A stretch of 64,000 nucleotides of DNA from Stenotrophomonas sp. Ste86 (GTDB taxonomy: Bacteria > Pseudomonadota > Gammaproteobacteria > Xanthomonadales > Xanthomonadaceae), in contig NZ_JALJRW010000003.1 in assembly GCF_024519465.1 (NCBI RefSeq), forward strand, positions 57,158-121,157. The letters run 5' to 3'. The position numbers were made by a program, and so were the translations under genes. The notes under the pieces are model-generated. The model worked only from the letters and a program-made list of their open reading frames with translations, was not told where the DNA came from and made no database searches. Shown here in pieces: positions 17,646 to 25,536 of the stretch (the first letter of the stretch is position 1; the number at the start of each line of letters is the position of its first letter).

Positions 17646-18279
17646 CAGGCAGGTTCCTGTTTCAGGAAGGTGGCCCAGGCGCCAGCATCGGCGCCCATTG
17701 CCATCCGTACGGCGATTGCCAGGTCCACCTGCCGCTGCCGGTCATCCCGAGCAGCGGCGGCGGTGTAGGCCCGGAGCTGGGCCAGCGTGTACGTCAGGAC
17801 GTCGCGTCGGCTGTGGCCTCGGGCGACGAGGTACTGGACGAGGTCGTCCCATCCTGCTGTTGCGCTTCGGCTTCCGGCGGCGACGTGGGTGCCGCGGTCG
17901 CCGGCCTGGCCGCCGCCAGCAGCGCGGGCAGGCGGCGGACGAAAAAATCCTTGTTCAGCGCCACCACGGCCTCAACCAGCGTGGCCACCTCGTCCAGTTC
18001 GCCGGCGGCCAGCCAGTCCGGCTCTTTGCCGGTGACCACTGCCAGGGCCTGCGCGAACGCCAAGGCGTCCTGCTCGAACAGGTCAAGGATCATCGCGCCC
18101 ACCTCGACCGGCGCTGCCTGGCCCATCAGGCCGGAGGCGAGCACCACCCGCCCGATGATCGGGCGAGAGGCGGTGATGAAGGGCGCGAGCTGCTCCAGGC
18201 GCAACGGCCCCACCACGAGCACCTCGCCGCGGAACGGGACGCTGCGCCGCGGGGGAGCGATCGTCTGCAGTTCATCCAT
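17645..18279 (-). CDS. Tail assembly chaperone G-T fusion made by -1 ribosomal frameshift
   Basis: After 113 codons of the G frame, a slip of -1 at TTTTTTC (17941-17947, read T-TTT-TTC) enters a frame open for 98 more residues. That frame ends at a TGA overlapping the tape measure ATG. The extension includes GWDDLVQYLVARGHSRRDV and ends ATFLKQEPA, which reads as a real protein domain and has no start codon of its own that fits. In lambda the G and GT proteins bind the tape measure and recruit the major tail protein. Total length would be about 211 residues. The frame and heptamer are seen directly; that slippage occurs is inference from the conserved phage mechanism. Confidence 0.85.
17794..18279 (-). 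CDS. Tail assembly chaperone G (unshifted product)
   Basis: This 161-residue protein has a folded N-terminal domain (residues 1-115) and a low-complexity tail rich in Ala, Thr and Ser after the slippery site. The same tail arises in phages where the frameshifted product carries the functional extension. It lies between the major tail protein and the tape measure, the conserved position. It stops at 17794, whereas the shifted frame continues to 17645. Confidence 0.9.
   Translation of the reverse strand: MDELQTIAPPRRSVPFRGEVLVVGPLRLEQLAPFITASRPIIGRVVLASGLMGQAAPVEVGAMILDLFEQDALAFAQALAVVTGKEPDWLAAGELDEVATLVEAVVALNKDFFVRRLPALLAAARPATAAPTSPPEAEAQQQDGTTSSSTSSPEATADATS
17941..17947 (-). other. -1 frameshift slippery heptamer T-TTT-TTC
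   Basis: Read in the G frame, the codons are GAT TTT TTC, so the heptamer TTTTTTC has the X-XXY-YYZ form needed for simultaneous -1 slippage. The -1 frame is open from here to 17645. Confidence 0.8.
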
Positions 18280-18284
18280 GACGG

Positions 18285-19046
18285 TCAGTTCTCCTGCTGC
18301 CAGAAGAAGTAGGCCGACTTGTCGTCGGTGGTGGCCTTGTCGGCGTCCTTCACCAGCGCACCGGTGACAGAGCCCGCGCCGAACTGGTCGCCCAGCAGCC
18401 CCAACTGCTCGATCATGCCGCCGCTGACCTTGTGGGCGACCAGGCGCACTTGCTTGCCACCGCGCGCTTCGTTGGTCCCGATGAACTGCATTTCATAGAA
18501 GCGTTGCGGGCGGACGCCGGCTTCAACCTGACCCAGCTCACCGTGCTTGTACGCGACGACGACGTTGGGGGCGGCAGAGCCGTTGCCCGGATCGGCGATC
18601 GTGGAATCAGCCGGGATGAACAGCATGCCCCGACGCAACACGTAGTCCTTGTCCTTTTCATAGGTAGTGGCGGGGGCGGACGCCAGCTTCACGCTGGTGA
18701 TTTCGGTGGCCGGGAACTTCAACGGAACGAAACGCCCCTTACTGGTGCGGACCGCCTCGTCAGGCACAGCGCCGGCGGCTACCGTCGTCGCCACGCCGCG
18801 CGTGGTGCGGGCGAAGTTGTCTTTGTTGAAGTCGTGGAAGGTGTAGGCAACGTCGTAGCCGGTCACCCGGTCCACGCGGTTGGCGATACCGCCGCCCGGA
18901 TTCTGGTTGTCGGCCAGTTCGATCGTGTTGGTCTTGGGCGACACGCTGAATGCGGAGCAGTTGCCGACCTCGTCGAACGGCGCGCCGGTGTTCCATTCGC
19001 GGATCAGGATGATGCCGCTGCCCAAGTAGCTGAAATCTTCTGCCAT
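18285..19046 (-). CDS. Major tail tube protein
   Basis: This 253-residue beta-rich protein (start MAEDFSYLGSG) lies just before the G/GT chaperone genes and after the connector genes, the fixed place of the major tail protein. The ATG at 19046 was chosen over the longer frame, whose first 26 residues are low-complexity. It forms the tail tube as stacked hexamers. No C-terminal Ig domain like that of lambda gpV is evident. Confidence 0.88.
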   Translation of the reverse strand: MAEDFSYLGSGIILIREWNTGAPFDEVGNCSAFSVSPKTNTIELADNQNPGGGIANRVDRVTGYDVAYTFHDFNKDNFARTTRGVATTVAAGAVPDEAVRTSKGRFVPLKFPATEITSVKLASAPATTYEKDKDYVLRRGMLFIPADSTIADPGNGSAAPNVVVAYKHGELGQVEAGVRPQRFYEMQFIGTNEARGGKQVRLVAHKVSGGMIEQLGLLGDQFGAGSVTGALVKDADKATTDDKSAYFFWQQEN

Positions 19047-19086
19047 GTTGGCGTTCCTCGTCGGTGATGCCGCGTGGGCGGCGGGA

Positions 19087-19521
19087 TTACTTTTTCGGGA
19101 TGTGGGACTGGTAGGTGACCGCAACGCCCATCCAGCCGGCGCCCGGGTCAGGGCTCAGCGGTTCCATGGCGACGTACACGGGGTACTGGAGGCCACTCGG
19201 AAAGGTCTGCTGCTGCTCGTCCATCGCCGCTTCGATGTCGGTGACCAGATCGTCGAGCCGCTGTTGGTAGTTCTCCAGGCTCGCCGGCACCTTGCCGATC
19301 ACCGCAACGGTCGTCAGCCGGTGGGTGCGCACCAGCGCCGCGTCGGTGGCGCGCTGCTGCTTGTCGATCACTGCCGTCAGCACTGCCGTGGCAGCTGCGT
19401 CGACCTGCTGCGGCTCGGTGGTCCAGCTGGTGCCGGCGTCAGTGAGATATCCGTTGGTCGTGCTGATGCGGCCCAAGCAATCGCCAAAGGCAGCCAGGAG
19501 CCTCGCGCGCGGGCTAGACAT
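19087..19521 (-). CDS. Probable tail terminator (lambda U-like position)
   Basis: This 144-residue alpha/beta protein contains a helical stretch (QQVDAAATAVLTAVIDKQQ) and ends in strands (VAVTYQSHIPKK). Position between a short head-tail joining gene and the major tail protein suggests the tail terminator that caps the tube and joins it to the head. It overlaps the upstream gene by 8 nt. The role is assigned by order, with little motif support. Confidence 0.7.
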   Translation of the reverse strand: MSSPRARLLAAFGDCLGRISTTNGYLTDAGTSWTTEPQQVDAAATAVLTAVIDKQQRATDAALVRTHRLTTVAVIGKVPASLENYQQRLDDLVTDIEAAMDEQQQTFPSGLQYPVYVAMEPLSPDPGAGWMGVAVTYQSHIPKK

Positions 19522-19840
19522 GCAGCACCACCCACTGTTGTGACGACGCGTCGCCGCGCAGCCGCTTCTCCAGCTTCAGGCGCGCGCCGGTGCCGGTGAT
19601 GCGCACGATGCCGCCGATACGGGGCTCTACCTCGCGCAGCTGCAGCGTCACGCGATCATAGGGGGCCGACACCGGAGCATCGTCGTCGCCGTAGTCCTGC
19701 ACGCCCTCATCGAGCAGCGCGGTGCAAGGCACCGGCTGGCCCGCCGGGTTTTGGTAGGTGGCGGCGTCGGCAATGCCGGCGCCGGCGAACGCGGCGAACA
19801 TCAGCGCGTCCATGTTTTGCAGTGTCGACTTCTGGCTCAT
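19514..19840 (-). CDS. Probable head-tail joining protein (lambda FII-like)
   Basis: This 108-residue protein is beta-rich in its second half (DRVTLQLREVEPRIGG). It lies downstream of the minor tail Z-like gene in this order and overlaps both neighbours by a few bases. Length and place fit the FII/head-tail connector group (about 110-117 residues). Confidence is moderate because small connectors diverge quickly. Confidence 0.65.
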   Translation of the reverse strand: MSQKSTLQNMDALMFAAFAGAGIADAATYQNPAGQPVPCTALLDEGVQDYGDDDAPVSAPYDRVTLQLREVEPRIGGIVRITGTGARLKLEKRLRGDASSQQWVVLHV

Positions 19841-20598
19841 GGCAGGGGTCTGGCCGTTTGCATGGCCTTTTCCAGCTCGCGCTGCAGGAAGAACGGCATC
19901 AGCTTCTGCCAGGTGTCGCTGGCCATACCGAAGATGTCGTAGCGCGGCTTGTACTGGGGCGCATCGGTGAAAATGAAGATCGACCGGACACCGGAGCCGA
20001 AGCCCGTGTTCAGTCGCTCGTAGATGCCCGGGCGCAGCTTTCCGCGGCGCTTGGTGATGACGAAATACTCGCCACCGCGGCGCTTCTTGGAGCGTCGGCG
20101 CTTGGTGCTGGCTTCGGATTGATTCTGGTAGTGGTCCCGCTGGGCCCCCAGCTGGGACAGGATGCGGTTGACCTGGCCGGCGGGCACGTTCCCGTAGACG
20201 TCTGGCGTCGCCCCTCTCCCCATGACTGCATATTGCTTCGCCGATATCAGGCCTCGCGACTGCAACAGCCGCTCGAAACCCTTTTTGCGGCGCTGGCCAC
20301 CTTCGACTTCAGGCAGCAGGTACTTCGCCGGCGGCGTGCCCTTGAAGGCCTCGTCGCGGATGTAGACCTCCGCAAAGGGGTCCTTCTTGGTCGCCTTGCG
20401 GTACATCGCCGCGTTCACCGTCAGCGGCGCCGGCCGGTCGAATACCTTGGGCGCGGTGCGTTTCCACCGCTCCCGGACCTCGAACGCCACAGCGTTGGCG
20501 GCCTGCATCGCCGCGTAGGGCAGCTGGCTTTTCTCGAGGTCCGTCAACTGGCGGTCGAGCGCCTTGTCGGCGTCGACCTCGATCTTGAGCTGGCTCAT
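19837..20598 (-). CDS. Minor tail / virion morphogenesis protein (gpZ or HK97 gp10-like)
   Basis: This 253-residue protein has the N-terminal helix and the KSQLPYAAMQAANAVAFEVR segment of the phage minor tail Z / HK97 gp10 group. A basic stretch (residues about 165-180, TKRRRSKKRRGGE) could contact DNA. It lies immediately after the major capsid gene and starts the connector-tail block. It probably acts in joining or completing the tail. Confidence 0.75.
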   Translation of the reverse strand: MSQLKIEVDADKALDRQLTDLEKSQLPYAAMQAANAVAFEVRERWKRTAPKVFDRPAPLTVNAAMYRKATKKDPFAEVYIRDEAFKGTPPAKYLLPEVEGGQRRKKGFERLLQSRGLISAKQYAVMGRGATPDVYGNVPAGQVNRILSQLGAQRDHYQNQSEASTKRRRSKKRRGGEYFVITKRRGKLRPGIYERLNTGFGSGVRSIFIFTDAPQYKPRYDIFGMASDTWQKLMPFFLQRELEKAMQTARPLP

Positions 20599-20611
20599 GG
20601 CTTCCCCGGGA

Positions 20612-20637
20612 GCCCGGCCTGCAGATGCAGACCGGGC
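20612..20637 (-). terminator. Hairpin downstream of the major capsid gene
   Basis: GCCCGG (20612-20617) pairs with CCGGGC (20632-20637) and CTGC with GCAG inside, with a small mismatch. It follows the capsid stop by about 10 nt and has no T-run, so it may slow or stabilise the transcript without ending it. Confidence 0.4.
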
Positions 20638-20644
20638 CGGTTAA

Positions 20645-21679
20645 TCACCCGCCGGCGTTGCCGCCGCCGGTGGCCTTCAGCCGGATGACGGCGCGCGGTC
20701 GCGTGTTGATGTTCAGCGGGTTGGACTGGCTTTCCAGGTCGAGGCCCTTGTTCATCCGCAGCGGCTCGGTCTTGCTGTAGTACGGCAGGCCGACACCCTT
20801 CACCGTCTCCATGTAATCCGCCGGCGCAAAGCGGGTGATGAACATGTCCGGCACGTCCAGCGGGAAGGCCAGTGCCTCACCAGCCGGGATGAAGGGACGG
20901 TCTTCTTCCTCGGTGGCCACCTGGCCGCCGACCACCTCTTCGAAGGTGACGCCACCGAAGGTGAAGCCACGGCGGGGGTCGTCGCGCAGCGCTTCGCCAT
21001 CCTGCCAACGTGCGTAGGCGGCGACCACGTTGTCGTGGTCGATCAGCGCCTCGAAGAACTCGGGGCTGCAGAAGACGTGGATGCCGTTGTGGGGCACCTG
21101 GCCGAGTTCCTTCTCGATCGCCCGCTTGATGGTCAGAACCTTGCCGCGGACCTTGGTGCTCGCCGTGGTCAGGGACATACCCAGCACGATCTGCTGAACG
21201 TTGAACTCCTTGTACAGGTCCCACATGACCGAGCCATCGGCGTCCAGGACCTTGCCGCTGAGCGCGCCCATGCGGTGATACTCGATGGTGTAATCCAGGT
21301 CACGGCGGTGGGTGAGCTGGTGCGCGTTGATCACGCTGGCCACGTTCTGCCCTTCCGGGTCCGTTTCCGGAGAGAACACGTTGAGCAGGGTGTCGGCCAT
21401 GATGGTCGAGCGCTGGGGGAGGTGGGCGGTCTGGAAGAGCTTGACCTTGCCGCGCTCCAGCGACTTGGGCTGAGCCGGCGCGCCCCGCGGCACGTTGGGC
21501 ACCAGAACCAGTTTGGTGCCGTTGATGCCGATCTTGACGATATCGGTACCGACCAGGCCCTGTTCCTTGAACAGGCCGAGTTCGGCGATACGGGTCGGAA
21601 CGCGCGGCAGGTTGTTGATGTGGGCGTTGAGCGAATCGAAGCTCAGCACGCCCAGGGCCAGAAGGGTCTGCAGATCCAT
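20645..21679 (-). CDS. Major capsid protein (lambda E family)
   Basis: This 344-residue protein has the typical length and pattern of lambda gpE relatives: an N-terminal arm, the RSTIMADTLLNVFSPETDPEG region, the HVFCSPEFFEALIDHDNV segment and a C-terminal NTRPRAVIRLKATG strand. I chose the ATG at 21679 (MDLQTLLAL) over one five codons upstream. It forms the icosahedral shell with the decoration protein encoded just upstream. A stem-loop lies between the two genes. Confidence 0.93.
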   Translation of the reverse strand: MDLQTLLALGVLSFDSLNAHINNLPRVPTRIAELGLFKEQGLVGTDIVKIGINGTKLVLVPNVPRGAPAQPKSLERGKVKLFQTAHLPQRSTIMADTLLNVFSPETDPEGQNVASVINAHQLTHRRDLDYTIEYHRMGALSGKVLDADGSVMWDLYKEFNVQQIVLGMSLTTASTKVRGKVLTIKRAIEKELGQVPHNGIHVFCSPEFFEALIDHDNVVAAYARWQDGEALRDDPRRGFTFGGVTFEEVVGGQVATEEEDRPFIPAGEALAFPLDVPDMFITRFAPADYMETVKGVGLPYYSKTEPLRMNKGLDLESQSNPLNINTRPRAVIRLKATGGGNAGG

Positions 21680-21706
21680 GTGTGTCTTCCTCATGCGGAA
21701 ATAGAA

Positions 21707-21727
21707 AGCCCCGCACTTGGCGGGGCT
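21707..21727 (-). terminator. Stem-loop between decoration and capsid genes
   Basis: AGCCCCGC (21707-21714) pairs perfectly with GCGGGGCT (21720-21727) over a 5-nt loop. On the minus strand it is followed by TTTCTATTT. It looks like a rho-independent terminator inside the late operon, where read-through would be needed for capsid expression, or like an mRNA-stability element. Confidence 0.6.
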
Positions 21728-21769
21728 GGAGGTGTAACGAAGGCCGGAGGCGGTTAGGCGGTCAGGCGG

Positions 21770-22447
21770 TCAGGCGGTGATGACGATCTCGCCGCTGGTC
21801 GCGGCGACCAGGCCGGCGGAAGTAGCGGTCAGGGTGTACGTTCCGGCCGCGATGAACTCGACGGCATCCCAGGTGACCACGCCGTTGACTGCGGCCTTGG
21901 CGCCGCCGCCGCTCAGGGCGCCTGCGCCCGTCGCCTTGGCCAGGCTCACGCTTGCCGAGCTGCCGGTCACCAATGCACCGAAGACATCGGTGATGTGGGC
22001 AACAACTTCACCGGCGGGCTCACCTGCCGCGGCATTCAGCGGCACATCGACGAACACCAGGTGGTGGGCGCTGTTCGAGCTGATCGGACGCGAGGTCCAG
22101 CGCACAATGATGCCCGACTCGGCCAGGCTGGCAGCAGCCAGCAGGCGCTGATCACTGCCGGTGCCCGGGGCCCAACCCAGCAGCTCGCCGTGCACCTCGG
22201 CGTCGCGAGCGACCGCCGCGCCCTTGACGGCCAGCCTGTCCGGATCGCTCCCGGTGTCGACCTGGCCATACAGCACCTTGACGGCATCAGCGCCGCTACC
22301 AGCCTTCGTGTTGTCGGCTTTCAGCAGGGTGCCCGCGGCGAGAATGCCCTGGCCGGCGGGAATGTGGATCAGCTCCCGGCTGCGTTCGCCGGCAGCCTCG
22401 GAAAGCAGGAATTGGGCGTTGCGGACGCCATCGCGGTTGATTTCCAT
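21770..22447 (-). CDS. Head decoration protein with C-terminal Ig-like domain
   Basis: Residues 1-130 are of lambda gpD/decoration type (start MEINRDGVRN). Residues about 145-225 form a bacterial Ig-like domain with the pattern ITDVFGALVTG, GVVTWDAVEF and AGTYTLTATSAGL seen in invasin-type Ig repeats. The ATG at 22447 overlaps the stop of the S49 gene. Ig-like domains on phage heads are known and may bind mucus, polysaccharide or cell surfaces. At 225 residues it is about twice the length of lambda gpD (110), as expected for the added domain. Confidence 0.87.
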   Translation of the reverse strand: MEINRDGVRNAQFLLSEAAGERSRELIHIPAGQGILAAGTLLKADNTKAGSGADAVKVLYGQVDTGSDPDRLAVKGAAVARDAEVHGELLGWAPGTGSDQRLLAAASLAESGIIVRWTSRPISSNSAHHLVFVDVPLNAAAGEPAGEVVAHITDVFGALVTGSSASVSLAKATGAGALSGGGAKAAVNGVVTWDAVEFIAAGTYTLTATSAGLVAATSGEIVITA

Positions 22448-23847
22448 CAGTTGCCTCGCATTTTGTAGATGGTGGTGGGATTGAGCGACGCCTTCACAGC
22501 GGCGGCGCGTTTCTCGGCGTCCGGCGCCGGGAGAGTGGTCACGATCTGCGTGGTGCGCCCTTCTTCCGCTTTCAGGGCTATCAGCTGGGCACGCACCGCA
22601 GCCAGATCGGTGTTCGATTTGATGTAGTTGCCCGCCAGGCTTTCGCCGCCGGTCATCGCCGCGGCGCATGCGTCGCGCACCGCAGTGGCATATTCCAAGG
22701 CCGCAGCCACGTCCTCACCTTGCTGCGGGCCGCGCTGGATCAGTGCCAGGCCGATCCCCGCAGGCAGCGCGCTGGCGGCAACAGCAGTTGCTAGCGTTTC
22801 GGCGGTCGCCGCCGGCGGGGCATCCGCGTGGGAAGCATCCGGCGTCGGCGACGGCTCATGCGCGAGCTGCTCCAGAAGGGTCTGCCCATTGCCGGCGACC
22901 ACCTTGAACCCGTCGGCGGTCACCATGACCTGGGCCGTGGCTTCCGGCTCTGCTGCAGCATCGTCGGCTGCTTTGGCGTGCTCTACGGGCGCCGGCACAT
23001 CGCGATGGCCAAGCTCGGCCACCAGCTCGTCCCAGGTGCCGAGGCGGCTTGCAAAGCCTGCATCGACCGCCAACTGCCCGCGGTAGGTGGCGGCTTCGGT
23101 CGCTCGCACAGCTTCTTCGCCCAGGCCGAGGTTGCGCGCTACCGTCTTGACAAACAGGTCGTGGAGCAGCTCCACGTCTGCCTGGGCCTCCGCCTTCGCT
23201 TCATCCGTCAGCGCAAAATTCGGGTTGAAGTCGACCTTCCTGGCACCCGCGTAGATGGGGGTGACCTTGACCCCGATTTGCTCGTTCCCCTTGCTCCAAT
23301 CGTGGTGGTACGCGACCACGCCGACGGACCCGGCGCCGCCGGTACGGCTCACCCAGATCACATCGCAGGCGCTGGCGATGGCATATGCCGCCGAGTACGC
23401 GTAATCGTCGATGAGCGCATGCAGGGGTTTGCGGCCACGTGCCTGGTAGATGCGATCCACCAGGTCAAAGCAGCCAGACGCCATGCCGCCCGGCGACTCG
23501 ATGCGCAGCACGATGGCGCCGACACTGTCGTCCTCGAGCAGCTCGTCCAGCTTCTCGCGCACCGCTGCGTAGCTCACCGGACCACCACCACTGGGACCGG
23601 GCATCGGCCGGTTGACCAGGCCACCCGTGATGTTCAGCACTGCGATGTTCTCAGCGGCGATCACGTCGGTGCGCAGCTCGGTGTCTGCGCTGGTCACGGC
23701 CCCTTCCAGGTAGGCGCCAATCAACGCCTCACCCATCGCCGGATGTACCAGCAGGGGCTGGTTGAGCGCGGCGGTGGCGAGCGAGGCCACGACGGGGTGC
23801 TTGCTGCGGCCGAACAGCCGACTCAACAGCCCAGGCTTATTGGTCAT
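22447..23847 (-). CDS. S49-family head maturation protease (lambda C-like), probable scaffold at C-terminus
   Basis: This 466-residue protein has a SppA/ClpP-like S49 core at residues about 60-290. Nucleophile Ser lies in GGAGSVGVVAYHH and the general-base Lys in AGARKVDF. The C-terminal 150 residues (low-complexity, then helical up to IYKMRGN) fit a scaffold like lambda Nu3, which is made from an internal start in the same frame; I cannot prove such a start here. It overlaps the portal gene by 11 nt. It cleaves portal and scaffold during head maturation in related phages. Confidence 0.9.
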   Translation of the reverse strand: MTNKPGLLSRLFGRSKHPVVASLATAALNQPLLVHPAMGEALIGAYLEGAVTSADTELRTDVIAAENIAVLNITGGLVNRPMPGPSGGGPVSYAAVREKLDELLEDDSVGAIVLRIESPGGMASGCFDLVDRIYQARGRKPLHALIDDYAYSAAYAIASACDVIWVSRTGGAGSVGVVAYHHDWSKGNEQIGVKVTPIYAGARKVDFNPNFALTDEAKAEAQADVELLHDLFVKTVARNLGLGEEAVRATEAATYRGQLAVDAGFASRLGTWDELVAELGHRDVPAPVEHAKAADDAAAEPEATAQVMVTADGFKVVAGNGQTLLEQLAHEPSPTPDASHADAPPAATAETLATAVAASALPAGIGLALIQRGPQQGEDVAAALEYATAVRDACAAAMTGGESLAGNYIKSNTDLAAVRAQLIALKAEEGRTTQIVTTLPAPDAEKRAAAVKASLNPTTIYKMRGN

Positions 23848-25327
23848 CATCATTTCCTTCATCGGTGGCGTCGTTTCGGGCGCCGGGAGACTTGTTGCTG
23901 GACTGGCCAGTACCGCTGGAGTTGGTGCGCCGTGGATCGCTGTCGAACGTCAGGCCCAAGCTGTCGGCACGATCGTTGTCGGCAGCGATCTCAGCATCAA
24001 CTTGCTCGGGGTCTTCGCCAGCGCCCAGGACCACCTTCGTACGGGACTTGAAGCCGGCACGAACGGCCTTGGATTCGGCGCCGACGTCCTGCACGGGGTG
24101 GCTCCAGGGCCAGCCCTCGGGCACCCACAGGGTCTCGGTGACGTCATCACGCAGCTCGGCGTAGCCGGGTACGTTCAGCGCGCCCACCAGCACTGCCTGA
24201 TCAAACCAGGCATCGCGAATGCGCTGGCAGAACATCGGGATCATGAACAACCACTGGTCCTGCTCGATGACCCGCCGGAACTCGTTGAGGATCAGGCGCA
24301 GCGCGCGGTCGGAGACCCCTCTCAGGTCCCCGGTCAGCACCTCATACGGCACGTCCTGACCAGCCGCGATCGCCATCAGGTGGCCGCGCAGGAATTCTGC
24401 GTAGTCCGCCCCAGCGCTCGGCGGCTCGGCGAACTTCACGTCGTAGCCTGGCGGCAATTCCTGCATGGTCGCCGGTTCCAGGCCGCCCAACGGCGTGCCG
24501 TCGGCATCCTCGCCGCTCTGCAGGTCGCCGACCATATGCGTGTCACCGTCCCCGTCGGGGGACTCGGGGACCGTGTAGAAGCCGGCGAACAGGTTGGCGA
24601 TGGCCTGCCGCTCGAGTACCGCATCGTCCAACCTGTCCAGGTTGAACATCCGTAGCAGGGTGGCGGCCGAACTGGGCACGCCTCGCATGGCGCCGGCGCG
24701 GCTTGGCCGGTAGAGGTGAATCACCTGCTCGGCTGGCACGCGGACAAGTTCGTTTCCATCCACCGCTACCTGTGCATCACCCGGGTGTTCTCGGAACATC
24801 CAGTAGGCAACTCGGCGACCGATGCGGTCAAACTCGATTCCGTGGCGGATGGCGTTGCCGTTGCTCGCCACGCTGTTGAAGTACTGCGGGCATTGTTCCG
24901 ACTCGATCAACTGGACCTGCATGGGAACGGGCAGGCCATCCTCTGCCCGACGGTAGCGGATGCGTGCGAAGACCTCGCCCGCCTCCTTCCATTCCCTCCA
25001 GGCCAACGCCTGCAAACCGCCCCAGTCCAGCACGCCGTCGGCATCGCTGTACTTGCTCCAGCGCTTCCACAGGCTCGCCGCTCGTGCCTTGAATTCCGGA
25101 GTGCCCCAGATCGCCTTTGCCTGAATTCCCGTGGCAATGCCGTTGGACACGCTCTTGTTGAGGGCACTGACCATCCATGGGTCGTTGCGGGCCAGGTGCC
25201 GTGCACGCGCCAGCAGGGTTGGGAGGCCGAGAAGCGCCGCATTCGGGCCCAAGGACATGGGGCGGAACATGCGCAGGCGACGGCCGTTGCCGGCTGCACG
25301 GTAAGTTCCCTCGGCAGCGTCAGACAT
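23837..25327 (-). CDS. Portal protein (lambda B family)
   Basis: This 496-residue protein (start MSDAAEGTYRAAGN) matches lambda-family portals in length and pattern, with PMSLGPNAALLG near the N-terminus and GQDVPYEVLTGDLRGVSDR near the middle. The C-terminus is polar and probably disordered. It forms the dodecameric ring through which DNA is packaged and ejected. Its ATG overlaps the gpW-like gene by 8 nt. The longer frame to 25402 lies in that gene and was not used. Confidence 0.93.
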   Translation of the reverse strand: MSDAAEGTYRAAGNGRRLRMFRPMSLGPNAALLGLPTLLARARHLARNDPWMVSALNKSVSNGIATGIQAKAIWGTPEFKARAASLWKRWSKYSDADGVLDWGGLQALAWREWKEAGEVFARIRYRRAEDGLPVPMQVQLIESEQCPQYFNSVASNGNAIRHGIEFDRIGRRVAYWMFREHPGDAQVAVDGNELVRVPAEQVIHLYRPSRAGAMRGVPSSAATLLRMFNLDRLDDAVLERQAIANLFAGFYTVPESPDGDGDTHMVGDLQSGEDADGTPLGGLEPATMQELPPGYDVKFAEPPSAGADYAEFLRGHLMAIAAGQDVPYEVLTGDLRGVSDRALRLILNEFRRVIEQDQWLFMIPMFCQRIRDAWFDQAVLVGALNVPGYAELRDDVTETLWVPEGWPWSHPVQDVGAESKAVRAGFKSRTKVVLGAGEDPEQVDAEIAADNDRADSLGLTFDSDPRRTNSSGTGQSSNKSPGARNDATDEGNDDDQ

Positions 25328-25535
25328 TGCCGGTCCCCGATTGGAAGAGACGGATGGTGCGTCGACGGGGCTTTGCTCCGGTGACGGCCGACACCTCGCC
25401 ACGCATCTGCCGGAGCACGCGCCTCATGGCATCGAGGCTCTGGTAGGTGACCGTGCGGTCGGCGTATCGCACAGTCAGCACACCGGATGCGATCGCCGCC
25501 TCCAGGGTTGCCACCTGCTCTTTCGTGAATGCCAT
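25320..25535 (-). CDS. Head-tail joining protein (gpW family)
   Basis: This 71-residue protein is close to lambda gpW (68 residues). It shows the family pattern of an N-terminal helix (FTKEQVATLEAAIASG), two strands (TVRYADRTVTYQS) and a second helix (LDAMRRVLRQMR). It lies between the large terminase and the portal, as in lambda A-W-B. It completes the packaged head before tail attachment. The ATG at 25535 is one base from the terminase stop. Confidence 0.9.
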   Translation of the reverse strand: MAFTKEQVATLEAAIASGVLTVRYADRTVTYQSLDAMRRVLRQMRGEVSAVTGAKPRRRTIRLFQSGTGNV

Positions 25536-25536
25536 A

